The position numbers were made by a program, and so were the translations under genes. DNA of 21,635 bases. It comes from Acidimicrobiales bacterium. Its GTDB lineage: Bacteria; Actinomycetota; Acidimicrobiia; Acidimicrobiales; Acidimicrobilacustridaceae. A model generated the notes under the pieces. The model ran no database searches and was not told where the DNA came from. It was given only the letters and a program-made list of their open reading frames with translations. Where the stretch lies: positions 1 to 21,635 of the forward strand of contig JALQSZ010000004.1 in assembly GCA_023264135.1 (NCBI GenBank). The letters are read 5' to 3'. Of this stretch, positions 1-8,201 are shown one piece after another. Positions within the stretch are counted from its first letter, which is position 1. The number at the start of each line of letters is the position of its first letter.

Positions 1-11
1 AGGCAGTTTGC

Positions 12-41
12 GAAAGGACCTCGCTTCGGCGGGGTCCTTTC
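12..41. terminator. Hairpin terminator with a TTCG tetraloop
   Basis: A 13-bp stem (12-24 with 29-41, one G-T pair) closes a TTCG loop in the C(TTCG)G context, an exceptionally stable RNA tetraloop. It lies 30 bases past the hemL stop codon, so it most likely ends the minus-strand hem operon. The flanking T-tract is weak on both sides, so it could equally end a plus-strand transcript entering from the left. The structure is directly visible; the direction is not. Confidence 0.75.
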
Positions 42-71
42 TCGTTGTACGCGCAGATGTGTTGGTGACGT

Positions 72-1337
<1,266 letters not shown>

Positions 1338-1341
1338 GAAC

Positions 1342-2325
1342 TCAATCGTTGAGAAGTTCGGCGACATCGCGCGCGAAGTAAGTAAGAACCATGTCGGCAC
1401 CAGCCCGACGGATGGACGTGAGTTGCTCAAGCGCAACGGCGTCGCCATCGATCCATCCGCGTTCAGCCGCCGCTTTCACCATCGCGTATTCACCTGACAC
1501 GTGATAGGCGGCCATCGGAATATCGATTTCCTGTCGCGCTCTCGCAATGATGTCGAGATAGGACATTGCCGGTTTCACCATGACGATGTCGGCGCCTTCA
1601 AGAATGTCTTGGCGAAGTTCTTCGAGCGACTCGCGCGCATTCGCTGGATCTTGTTGATAGCCCTTGCGATCGCCGCCATCTTCGATGGTGACATCGACTG
1701 CATCGCGGAATGGCCCATACAGCGCTGACGCGTATTTCGCCGAGTACGCCATGATCGCGGTTTCGGTGAAATCTTCTTCGTCGAGTGCATCGCGAATCGC
1801 TGCGACTGCTCCGTCCATCATTCCCGACGGAGCAACGACATCGACACCCGCCGCAGCTTGGGCAATTGCAACGTTTGCGTAGAGATCAAGCGTCGCGTCG
1901 TTATCGACACTTCCGCGACCATCAAGAACGCCGCAGTGCCCGTGCGATGTGTACTCGTCGAGACAGAGATCGGACATCAACACAACGCGGTCACCAAAGG
2001 TGTCGCGCAACTCACGCAAGGCGATTTGCACGATGCCATCTGGATCCCACGCGCCTGAGCCAATCTCGTCTTTTGTTTCGGGAACTCCAAACAAGATGAC
2101 ACCAGGGACGCCAAGGCCGATCAGATCGGCGACTTCAGCACGGAGAGAACCGAGTGTGTGTTGCACAACTCCGGGAATCGACGCGATCGGTTGTGGATCG
2201 GTGATTCCTTCACGCACGAAGAGCGGAGCGATGAGGTCGTCGGGAGTAAGGCGCGTTTCCGCTACCAACCGACGAAGAGCCGGCGTGCGGCGAAGGCGAC
2301 GAAGTCGACGTTGAGGAAAACTCAT
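1342..2325 (-). CDS. hemB: Delta-aminolevulinic acid dehydratase (porphobilinogen synthase)
   Basis: HemB condenses two 5-aminolevulinate molecules into porphobilinogen. The 327-residue protein shows both Schiff-base lysines: Lys197 in AYSAKYAS and Lys251 in VMVKPAMSYLD. The metal-binding segment reads Cys121-x-Asp123 ... Cys131, so one of the three cysteines of the fully zinc-dependent form is aspartate; from memory mycobacterial HemB has a similar arrangement. The reading frame stays open to 2697, but that extension lies antiparallel inside the upstream gene and is arginine- and cysteine-rich nonsense, so the ATG at 2325 beginning MSFPQRRLRRLRR is the start. It begins 10 nt after the TAG of cobA-hemD and ends 4 nt before hemL, so it is in an operon, though a possible own promoter is noted separately. 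Confidence 0.97.
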   Translation of the reverse strand: MSFPQRRLRRLRRTPALRRLVAETRLTPDDLIAPLFVREGITDPQPIASIPGVVQHTLGSLRAEVADLIGLGVPGVILFGVPETKDEIGSGAWDPDGIVQIALRELRDTFGDRVVLMSDLCLDEYTSHGHCGVLDGRGSVDNDATLDLYANVAIAQAAAGVDVVAPSGMMDGAVAAIRDALDEEDFTETAIMAYSAKYASALYGPFRDAVDVTIEDGGDRKGYQQDPANARESLEELRQDILEGADIVMVKPAMSYLDIIARARQEIDIPMAAYHVSGEYAMVKAAAERGWIDGDAVALEQLTSIRRAGADMVLTYFARDVAELLND

Positions 2326-2333
2326 TGGCGCAG

Positions 2334-2339
2334 AGCCTA
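2334..2339 (-). promoter_or_regulatory. Possible internal -10 box before hemB
   Basis: On the minus strand TAGGCT ends 8 nt before the hemB ATG. Its first three bases are the TAG stop codon of the upstream gene. The same hexamer occurs before the cobA-hemD start, and similar TANNNT boxes precede several other starts in the window. It could let hemB be transcribed as a leaderless mRNA independently of the upstream gene. The box is visible; its function is inferred. Confidence 0.35.
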
Positions 2340-3872
2340 GGCACGCCGCTGTTGGCGGCCGAATCGAGGGCCACGACTGGAACGCCGCGGGCTTGCCTTC
2401 TTCACTACAGCCGGTTCCGCAACCCGTTGCACGATGGCGTCGACGAGTCCGTCGATCGTGTGGACATCGGCGATCACATCGACACGAAGACCCTCCCGAT
2501 GCGCAGTGTCGGCCGTAATCGGGCCGATACAAGCGACCATCTTCGGAAGCGTTTCGGTTCCAAATGCTGCGACCCAATGGTCGACGGTTGAGGACGATGT
2601 GAATGTCACGATGTCGGCATCGACGACTCGTTCGCGTTCCTCGTCGGTTGGGGTGACCGGAATCGTTCGATAGGCGTCGACAACATCGACTCGCCATCCG
2701 AGATCGCGCAGACCATCGGGCAACACATCGCGAGCAACTTCGGCACGAGCGAGCAACACCCGACGTTGATCGTTGTCGTTCGGCAACGGAAACGCTTCAA
2801 GCAACGATTCCGCGATGAATCGTTCGGGAACGAGATCGGCAACGAGGTGGTGATCGGCGAGGACATCGGCGGTACCTGGTCCGATTGCCGCAAGACGAAC
2901 TCCGGCGAGATCTCGCCCGTCGCGAAGTTCTTCGCAGAAACGAGCTGCACCATTCGCCGAGGTCAGTACCACCCAGTCATAGGAAGAAAGTTGTGACACC
3001 GCAGCGCGCAGTGCAGCGCCGCCGTCGAGTGGATCAACGATTTCGATCGTAGGAACCAAGAGCGCGTTCGCGCCTTCGTCTCGAAGCCGATCAGCAAGCA
3101 CTGAGGATTGATGACGAGGCCGCGTCACCACCACGTTTTTGCCGAAGAGCGGACGAGATTCGAACCACGAGAGGTCCATCGCTGCGACCTGACCAATCAC
3201 GATCACGCTCGGCGATGCGAGGTTTTCGCGCGCAATCGCCGAAAGCGTTGAACGCACGGTGTGTTGTTCGGGACGAGTTCCCCAGCGGATTGCTGCCGCG
3301 GGAGTGTCGGGCGAGAGACCACCGGCCAACAGTCGGTCGACGATCTTTGGCAACCGACCAACGCCCATGAGAATCACGATCGTGCCGCCGAGCTGCGCCG
3401 CGGCTTCCCAGTTCACCTCGTCGCTTTTGTCGGGATCTTCATGACCAGTGATCACCGTGAACGAGGTTGAGGAGTGACGCAGTGTCACCGGTATGCCCGC
3501 ATACGCCGGCACCGCGATCGCTGAGGTCACGCCTGGAACAACTTCGTAGTGGAGTCCGGCTGCAGCGAGGGCAGTCGCTTCCTCTCCCCCGCGAGCAAAA
3601 ACAAACGGATCGCCGCCCTTGAGCCGAACCACCGTGAGCCCCTGTTTGGCCTTTTCGACCAGCAGTGCATTGATGTCGTCCTGGGGCATGACCGCTTTGC
3701 CGGCCGATTTCGCCACGCTGATCCGTTCGGCATCGGGAGGTGCCAGTTCGAGAAGGGCGCCCACCGAGAGTCGGTCATAGACCACGACATCGGCCATCGC
3801 GAGCGCCTCCGCACCACGAAGGGTCAGCAATCCCGGATCGCCTGGTCCGGCTCCGACGAGAAACACAGTCAC
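2337..3872 (-). CDS. cobA-hemD: Uroporphyrinogen-III C-methyltransferase / uroporphyrinogen-III synthase fusion
   Basis: A 511-residue two-domain protein. Residues 1 to about 241 are the SAM-dependent methyltransferase (VGAGPGDPGLLTLRG at 6-20, VVRLKGGDPFVFARGG at 81-96, VVPGVTSAIAVPAYAGIPVT at 111-130), which makes precorrin-2 for siroheme and cobalamin. From about 243 (FGKNVVVTRPR) to about 490 is the HemD-type synthase, which closes hydroxymethylbilane to uroporphyrinogen III; it ends with the recognisable TSSSTVDHW and CIGPITADTA segments. A basic tail of some 20 residues rich in Arg, Lys and Ser follows and matches neither domain. The start is GTG at 3872, with no Shine-Dalgarno but a TAGGCT box 6 nt upstream. 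It leads the operon into hemB and hemL. Such fusions are known in several Gram-positive lineages; hemC, its substrate supplier, is absent here. Confidence 0.95.
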   Translation of the reverse strand: MTVFLVGAGPGDPGLLTLRGAEALAMADVVVYDRLSVGALLELAPPDAERISVAKSAGKAVMPQDDINALLVEKAKQGLTVVRLKGGDPFVFARGGEEATALAAAGLHYEVVPGVTSAIAVPAYAGIPVTLRHSSTSFTVITGHEDPDKSDEVNWEAAAQLGGTIVILMGVGRLPKIVDRLLAGGLSPDTPAAAIRWGTRPEQHTVRSTLSAIARENLASPSVIVIGQVAAMDLSWFESRPLFGKNVVVTRPRHQSSVLADRLRDEGANALLVPTIEIVDPLDGGAALRAAVSQLSSYDWVVLTSANGAARFCEELRDGRDLAGVRLAAIGPGTADVLADHHLVADLVPERFIAESLLEAFPLPNDNDQRRVLLARAEVARDVLPDGLRDLGWRVDVVDAYRTIPVTPTDEERERVVDADIVTFTSSSTVDHWVAAFGTETLPKMVACIGPITADTAHREGLRVDVIADVHTIDGLVDAIVQRVAEPAVVKKASPRRSSRGPRFGRQQRRA

Positions 3873-3878
3873 CGTTTG

Positions 3879-3884
3879 AGCCTA
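3879..3884 (-). promoter_or_regulatory. Candidate -10 box for a leaderless cobA-hemD mRNA
   Basis: Minus-strand TAGGCT is followed by exactly 6 nt and then the GTG start codon. This spacing places transcription start at or next to the first codon. No Shine-Dalgarno sequence is seen upstream of this GTG. I do not recognise a -35 element. Confidence 0.5.
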
Positions 3885-3931
3885 GGGGGACGACCCCACC
3901 CTCAGCCCCGTATGCCCAAGGTCACAGGGTG

Positions 3932-3949
3932 TTCCGGAAGGTTTCCGGA
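3932..3949. repeat. Two direct copies of TTCCGGA one helical turn apart
   Basis: TTCCGGA occurs at 3932-3938 and again at 3943-3949, an 11-bp period, in the intergenic region between divergent cobA-hemD and whiB. The first copy extends to the palindrome TTCCGGAA. Same-face spacing suggests a protein binding site, possibly an activator site just upstream of the whiB promoter. The binding protein is unknown. Confidence 0.4.
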
Positions 3950-3955
3950 GGATCG

Positions 3956-3981
3956 GGAAATATTTAGCACTAAATTCCGTT
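3956..3981 (+). promoter_or_regulatory. Candidate ECF-sigma-type promoter for whiB with embedded palindrome
   Basis: GGAAA at 3956-3960, 18 bases, then GTT at 3979-3981 fits the GGAA-N18-GTT pattern known for actinobacterial SigR/SigH/SigE-type sigma factors. The spacer holds an inverted repeat, ATTTAG-CA-CTAAAT (3962-3975), which could be an operator. Transcription would begin near 3990 and leave a leader of about 40 nt with a good ribosome site. A two-part match of this size can arise by chance. Confidence 0.35.
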
Positions 3982-4029
3982 ACACCTCATGACAACGACG
4001 TCACTCGGTTCACGAACCCAGGAGTTGAG

Positions 4030-4332
4030 ATGGAATCCATGTTGCTCGCAGTCGCTCGGCCCGAATGGATGGACCATGCCTCTTGTAAAGGTCGAACGAA
4101 TCTGTTTTTTGGAATCGCCGGCGAGCGTCCCGAGCGCCGAGTGCGCCGCGAGGCAACGGCTCGCGCGATGTGCGCTGCATGTCCAGTGAACTTTGAGTGT
4201 CGAGAAATGGCTCGTGAAAACCGCGAGAACGGATTCTGGGGCGGAGAGAACGAAGAAGAGCGTGCCGCCGCTGGCCACTCCCCCCGCTCGATTAGTCGCC
4301 GATCAGTTCAAGACGCAGCTCGCGCGTCGTAA
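4030..4332 (+). CDS. WhiB-family iron-sulfur transcriptional regulator
   Basis: A 100-residue WhiB-like protein. It has the four cluster-binding cysteines, Cys19, Cys48, Cys51 and Cys57 (C-x28-C-x2-C-x5-C), and the GFWGG turn at 68-72 followed by acidic and arginine residues. WhiB proteins bind a [4Fe-4S] cluster that senses redox or nitric oxide and act with the primary sigma factor. The C-terminal 20 residues are rich in Ser, Arg and Ala, with no clear AT-hook, so I do not assign a subclass. The ATG at 4030 is supported by AGGAG at 4020-4024, one of the few clear Shine-Dalgarno sites in the window; another in-frame ATG lies at codon 4. Its stop is 3 bases from the stop of the convergent photolyase gene. 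It is divergent from the hem operon, but a regulatory link is only a possibility. Confidence 0.95.
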   Translation: MESMLLAVARPEWMDHASCKGRTNLFFGIAGERPERRVRREATARAMCAACPVNFECREMARENRENGFWGGENEEERAAAGHSPRSISRRSVQDAARAS

Positions 4333-4335
4333 CTC

Positions 4336-5730
4336 TCAGCGCTTCACTGCGGCATAAGCGTCAAGTACGCGTCCGCGGCTGAACGCGAGATCGACAATCG
4401 GTTCGGGATAGTCAGTTCCGAGTTCAATACCCGCGGCGGCAAGTTCAAGCGGGCCAACGTTCCATGGTTCATGGATTGCTGACGCATCGAGACCTGCAAG
4501 CTCCGGCACCCATCGCCTGATGTAGTCGCCGCCCGCATCGAATCGTTGGCTCTGCAGAACCGGATTGAACACACGGTTATAGGGAGAAGCGTCCGGGCCA
4601 GTTCCAGCTACCCACTGCCAGTTTCCGACGTTCTGTGGCACATCGGCATCGAGCAGAACGTGACGGAAATAGCGTTCGCCTCGACGCCAATCGATGAGCA
4701 AATTCTTCACGAGGAACGATGCAGTCACCATACGAACTCGGTTGTGCATCCAGCCGGTTTCGCGCAGTTGACGCATTCCAGCGTCGACGAAGGGATAGCC
4801 AGTGCGACCATTCTTCCACGCGGCGAATTCGGCGTCGTTGTTTCGCCATTGAAGCGCGGCGTACTGAGGTTTCATTGGCTGTTCAACAAGTGATGGCGTC
4901 GCGATCAACAAATGCGCGTACCAATCGCGCCAAGCAAGTTGTCGAACAAGTGCTGCGCGACCTGCAGTTGATTCACCAACGATTTGCGCGACTCGTCGTG
5001 GCGACACCGTTCCAAAACGAAGATCGATCGAAAGTTGAGAAGTTCCGGTGATCGACGGCGTGTTGCGATCGTCGTCATAGGAATCGGCGCGAGCAACAGC
5101 GAGGTCGAGTCGGGCGAGCGCGCCGCGCTCCCCTGCAACTGCAGCGTCGCCAGTTTCACCATCGAGAACGGGGTAGTCGCCGTCGAGTTCGGGTAGTGCA
5201 TCACCTGGGTCGTTAGTGATCGTTGCATCCCCGCTTGAAGGCCACGGAGTCCATGGAGTGCGCTCCCACACTCGGAAAAACGGGGTGAAGACCTGCGAAA
5301 GCGAACCCGCATTCGTGCAGATTCGCCCTGGTTCATGGACGAGCGTTCCCCACTCCGGTACCCACTCAATGCCATTCGCCTCGAGCGCTGATTTCACGAG
5401 CTCATCGCGCTCGGTCGCATAGGGCGTCACGTCGTGGTTGACATGCACTGCAGTTACGCGCAGACGCGAGGCTTCCTGAGGAACAAGCACTCGTGGGTCG
5501 CCGATGCGAATGAGGAGTCGACCTCCGTGTTCTGCAAGTGCAGCATCGAGTGCGGTGACGTCGCCGAGCAGTCGTCGAATTCGAGGCGTACTCGCGCGAT
5601 CAAACAGCGCAGGATCGACCACAAAGAATGCGGTGACGTTTGTGTGCTCAGCGGTGGCAGCGGCCCATGCAGGATTGTCGTCGAGACGAAGGTCGCGTCG
5701 GAACCACACCAACCCCGAGGTTGCCGCCAT
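4336..5730 (-). CDS. phr: Deoxyribodipyrimidine photolyase, class I cryptochrome/photolyase family
   Basis: A 464-residue flavoprotein that uses blue light to split cyclobutane pyrimidine dimers. The N-terminal antenna domain starts with VWFRRDLRLDDNPAW. The C-terminal FAD domain carries SYDDDRNTP...GTSQLSIDLRFG near 217-240, RQLAWRDWYAHL near 263-274, and the long conserved core from 305 to about 405. Using E. coli numbering from memory, the electron-transfer tryptophans W306, W359 and W382 match Trp295, Trp348 and Trp371, and the Asn near FAD N5 matches Asn367, so the enzyme should be active. The ATG at 5730 is 5 nt after the stop of the upstream dehydrogenase-like gene; the open frame reaches 5802 but overlaps that gene. 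A CPD enzyme is most likely, but antenna chromophore and exact substrate cannot be read from sequence alone. Confidence 0.93.
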   Translation of the reverse strand: MAATSGLVWFRRDLRLDDNPAWAAATAEHTNVTAFFVVDPALFDRASTPRIRRLLGDVTALDAALAEHGGRLLIRIGDPRVLVPQEASRLRVTAVHVNHDVTPYATERDELVKSALEANGIEWVPEWGTLVHEPGRICTNAGSLSQVFTPFFRVWERTPWTPWPSSGDATITNDPGDALPELDGDYPVLDGETGDAAVAGERGALARLDLAVARADSYDDDRNTPSITGTSQLSIDLRFGTVSPRRVAQIVGESTAGRAALVRQLAWRDWYAHLLIATPSLVEQPMKPQYAALQWRNNDAEFAAWKNGRTGYPFVDAGMRQLRETGWMHNRVRMVTASFLVKNLLIDWRRGERYFRHVLLDADVPQNVGNWQWVAGTGPDASPYNRVFNPVLQSQRFDAGGDYIRRWVPELAGLDASAIHEPWNVGPLELAAAGIELGTDYPEPIVDLAFSRGRVLDAYAAVKR

Positions 5731-5735
5731 TGCAA

Positions 5736-6629
5736 TCAGGCGATCGGTCGACCGAATGGAACCGTTGTCCAACTCGCCAAGAACGATTCCGCTTCTTCGC
5801 ATGCGGCAAGGAGCGGGCCATTCGGCGAGGAAAGAACACGAGTGATTGCTTCGCCGACAAGTGCTGCGGCATCGGTTGATGAATCATCAACCGGCCATGC
5901 AGCAAGGTGACCAGAGGTCGTGACGAAATCAGGAAGCACAACAACTCCTGCGCGGCCGAACGCAGCCAGCGCCTTCGCCGTGACGGGCATTGCCCCGCTG
6001 GGAACGATCACGCGTGCCTTCACATTGTCGACATTTGCGTGACCGATAAGCCCAACTTTCGAGCCAGCAACAAGGACATCGACATCGGCGTGAAGGATGG
6101 CATTGGCATCTTCAGATGTATCGGGTTCAACAACCGTTGCGCCTGCCGCACGGAAACGATCGGCAAGCGAGGTCGTCATCGCATCAAATGTTTCGATCGC
6201 AACGCTGCGCCCCGAGAGGCCGTCAAGCGCGCGTTCGGCGGCAGCAAGAATTCCGACAGCGGTCAACTCATCGCGTTGATCCCACCATTGCTCCGGACGT
6301 GGGTCTCGAGCGCGTAACGAAGCGAGGTCGTCAGCGGAAACGCCACGGCCCGCACTCAGGTGCACTGAAGCAAAAGCGTCGTCGCCGAGTTCCGTCACGA
6401 ATGCGCTGATGGCATCAGCTTTCGTTTCCACCGGCGCATTGACTGCGGCAGACGCACCCGAAACCTTGCGATTGAAAAACGCGTAGCGATAGGTCTCGGA
6501 TCGGGCGAGCCAGGTGGCGCCGTCGATCAGCACCTTCGGTGCAGAGCGAACAATGCCCACCGCCATCGGGGCATTCTCGAGATCAAGAACAACGAATCCG
6601 TCGGTGGAGGTGAGTTTGCGCGTCGTCAC
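5736..6629 (-). CDS. Degenerate Glu/Leu/Phe/Val dehydrogenase-like protein
   Basis: A 297-residue protein that resembles a compressed amino-acid dehydrogenase. Residues 24-105 follow the dimerisation/substrate domain (GIVRSAP..., SETYRYAFFN), and 139-246 follow the NAD-binding domain, ending with VDVLVAGS, ARVIVPSGAMPVTAKAL and VVLPDFVTTSG, equivalent to the family's final Rossmann strands. It is much shorter than real dehydrogenases (about 350-450 residues). Where the catalytic lysine loop GGxKGG is expected, it reads VSGASAAV (56-63), and where GxGxxG is expected it reads ETFDAMT (146-152). I therefore expect no normal dehydrogenase activity; a regulatory or altered catalytic role is possible. 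The start is GTG at 6629; the frame is open to 7190 but that part is antisense to pyrophosphatase. The 5-nt gap to phr suggests cotranscription. Confidence 0.75.
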   Translation of the reverse strand: MTTRKLTSTDGFVVLDLENAPMAVGIVRSAPKVLIDGATWLARSETYRYAFFNRKVSGASAAVNAPVETKADAISAFVTELGDDAFASVHLSAGRGVSADDLASLRARDPRPEQWWDQRDELTAVGILAAAERALDGLSGRSVAIETFDAMTTSLADRFRAAGATVVEPDTSEDANAILHADVDVLVAGSKVGLIGHANVDNVKARVIVPSGAMPVTAKALAAFGRAGVVVLPDFVTTSGHLAAWPVDDSSTDAAALVGEAITRVLSSPNGPLLAACEEAESFLASWTTVPFGRPIA

Positions 6630-6637
6630 GGTCGGTG

Positions 6638-6643
6638 AGTCTC
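6638..6643 (-). promoter_or_regulatory. Weak candidate -10 box for the dehydrogenase-like gene
   Basis: GAGACT on the minus strand ends 8 nt before the GTG start. It keeps four of six TAGACT-like positions and sits at leaderless spacing. Together with the pyrophosphatase box it would make the 72-base gap 6630-6701 a compact divergent promoter region. Confidence 0.25.
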
Positions 6644-6689
6644 GCACAGTCGCAGAACGCGGCCTTCGTCGGAGCAGCACGGATCGGGG

Positions 6690-6695
6690 CAGAAT
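6690..6695 (+). promoter_or_regulatory. Candidate -10 box for pyrophosphatase
   Basis: CAGAAT is followed by 6 nt (GGAGAG) and the ATG at 6702. The purine run touches the start codon and is too close for an efficient Shine-Dalgarno, so the leaderless reading is at least as likely. Confidence 0.35.
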
Positions 6696-6701
6696 GGAGA
6701 G

Positions 6702-7193
6702 ATGGAAACCATCGATGTCGTCATCGAAATCCCCCGCGGTAGCCGCAATAAGTACGAAATCGACCACGAGACCGGTCGAATCCGCCTTGATCGTCGCCTC
6801 TTTTCGGCCACGACCTATCCGACTGAGTACGGATTCATCCCCGACACCCTGTCGGAGGACGGCGATCCGCTCGATGTGTTGGTGCTCACCGAGGATCCCA
6901 CTTTCCCCGGCTGTTGGATTCATGTTCGCCCCGTCGGTGTGATGTGGATGACCGACGACGCTGGTCGCGACGCAAAGATTCTGTGTGTCCATCACCGCGA
7001 ACCGCGTTGGCGTGACACCACCGATATCGACGACATCCCGGCCGAAACGCTCGCCGAGATCAAACATTTCTTCTCTATCTATAAAGACCTCGAGCCAGGC
7101 AAGTTCTCTGATGTCGGCGATTTCGAAGGTCGCGACGCAGCATGGGCAGAGATCGAAGCGTCTCTCGCTCGCTATGTTCCCGGCGATCACTGA
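6702..7193 (+). CDS. ppa: Inorganic pyrophosphatase, family I
   Basis: A 163-residue soluble enzyme hydrolysing pyrophosphate to phosphate, which pulls nucleic-acid, protein and other biosynthesis forward. It starts with the family signature VVIEIPRGSRNKYE, has YPTEYGFIPDTL at 39-50, and the metal-binding signature Asp53-Gly-Asp55-Pro-Leu-Asp58. Acidic and basic active-site residues continue in TDDAGRDAKI (84-93), and YKDLEPGK follows at 127-134. Length is typical for the bacterial hexameric form. It is divergent from the dehydrogenase-like/phr pair and is followed after 22 nt by a CDF transporter, so the two may share a transcript. The enzyme requires magnesium, but a functional link to the transporter is speculative. 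Confidence 0.97.
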   Translation: METIDVVIEIPRGSRNKYEIDHETGRIRLDRRLFSATTYPTEYGFIPDTLSEDGDPLDVLVLTEDPTFPGCWIHVRPVGVMWMTDDAGRDAKILCVHHREPRWRDTTDIDDIPAETLAEIKHFFSIYKDLEPGKFSDVGDFEGRDAAWAEIEASLARYVPGDH

Positions 7194-7215
7194 GCTCTAG
7201 GAACACGCTCGTTTC

Positions 7216-8178
7216 ATGTCGACCGAAGGATCCACTCGAGCCGTCATCGCGGCGATGATCGCAAACCTTGGCATCGCCATTGCCAAGTTCGTCGGATTCC
7301 TCTTCACAAGTTCAAGCTCGCTTCTCGCCGAAAGCATTCATTCTGTTGCCGATACCGGCAATCAAGTGTTGTTGCTCTTTGGCGGAAAACGTTCGCGAAT
7401 GGCACCGGATCGCGCACATCCGTTTGGCTACGGAAGAGAGCGCTTTTTCTGGGCTTTTGTGGTGTCAATCGTTCTCTTCACCCTTGGCGCGATGTTCGCC
7501 ATGTATGAGGGCATTGAAAAAGTTTTGCATCCTCACGCGATCGATTCACCGCAATGGGCGATCGGGATCTTGGCGGTGTCGATACTTCTTGAAGCCAATT
7601 CATTCCGCACTGCAATTCATGAAGCACGTCCGTCAAAGGGCGACGCGTCGTGGTTCGCGTTTATTCGTCGATCACGTTCGCCTGAACTACCGGTCGTCAT
7701 TCTCGAAGACACCGGCGCGCTGATCGGCCTCTTCTTTGCACTCTTCGCAGTGGTGCTTGCCGTCGTAACCAAGAACGGGGTGTGGGACGGCGTCGGTTCC
7801 ATCGTCATCGGGGCACTGCTCGGCGTTATTGCGATCGTGCTTTCGATTGAGATGAAGAGTCTGTTGATTGGCGAGTCCGCGACCGAAGCCGATGAAGACG
7901 CGATTCGTTCCGCGATCGACTCCTCGCCCGTCGTCAACGAACTCATCTCGCTCCGCACCGAACACATCGGCCCCGACGAAATCTTGGTGGCGGCCAAGGT
8001 GGATTTCGACCGTTCCCTCTCTATGACGGAGCTCGCGACGGCGATCGACGAGGTCGAAGTGTCGATCCGCTCGGCAGTCCCGACCGCCACGCGCATCTTC
8101 CTCGAACCCGACGTGGTGAAGCCCGAATTGGGCGGATCTGATGATCCCTGGTCGGGCCTTGAGGGCCGTCCTCACTAG
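7216..8178 (+). CDS. Cation diffusion facilitator family metal transporter
   Basis: A 320-residue inner-membrane transporter of the CDF family, which exports divalent metals such as zinc, iron or manganese by proton exchange. I see about six hydrophobic helices: 9-29, around 33-55, 79-97, 114-127, 167-185 and 190-210. The TM2 metal motif is His42-x3-Asp46 (SIHSVADT). The TM5 half-site is not the common H/DxxxD but LEDTGALIG with Glu164-Asp165, followed by Asp191 in TM6, a pattern I associate with the ZnT9/SLC30A9-like branch. The region 211-300 forms the cytoplasmic ferredoxin-like domain. The ATG at 7216 lacks a well-placed Shine-Dalgarno; a TAGGA lies 13 nt upstream. The metal cannot be decided from sequence. 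Confidence 0.9.
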   Translation: MSTEGSTRAVIAAMIANLGIAIAKFVGFLFTSSSSLLAESIHSVADTGNQVLLLFGGKRSRMAPDRAHPFGYGRERFFWAFVVSIVLFTLGAMFAMYEGIEKVLHPHAIDSPQWAIGILAVSILLEANSFRTAIHEARPSKGDASWFAFIRRSRSPELPVVILEDTGALIGLFFALFAVVLAVVTKNGVWDGVGSIVIGALLGVIAIVLSIEMKSLLIGESATEADEDAIRSAIDSSPVVNELISLRTEHIGPDEILVAAKVDFDRSLSMTELATAIDEVEVSIRSAVPTATRIFLEPDVVKPELGGSDDPWSGLEGRPH

Positions 8179-8201
8179 GGGCGACTGGGGAAACTGCAAT
8201 T

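Noticed and set aside
1338..1448. N-terminal extension of hemL to 1448
   Set aside because: It lies inside hemB in another frame, and the family N-terminus starts at 1337.
2326..2697. N-terminal extension of hemB to 2697
   Set aside because: It overlaps the end of cobA-hemD and encodes an Arg/Cys-rich sequence unlike any HemB; the ATG at 2325 gives the normal length.
6630..7190. Upstream extension of the dehydrogenase-like frame on the minus strand
   Set aside because: It runs fully antisense through the inorganic pyrophosphatase gene, whose protein is conserved end to end; the extension has no recognisable domain.
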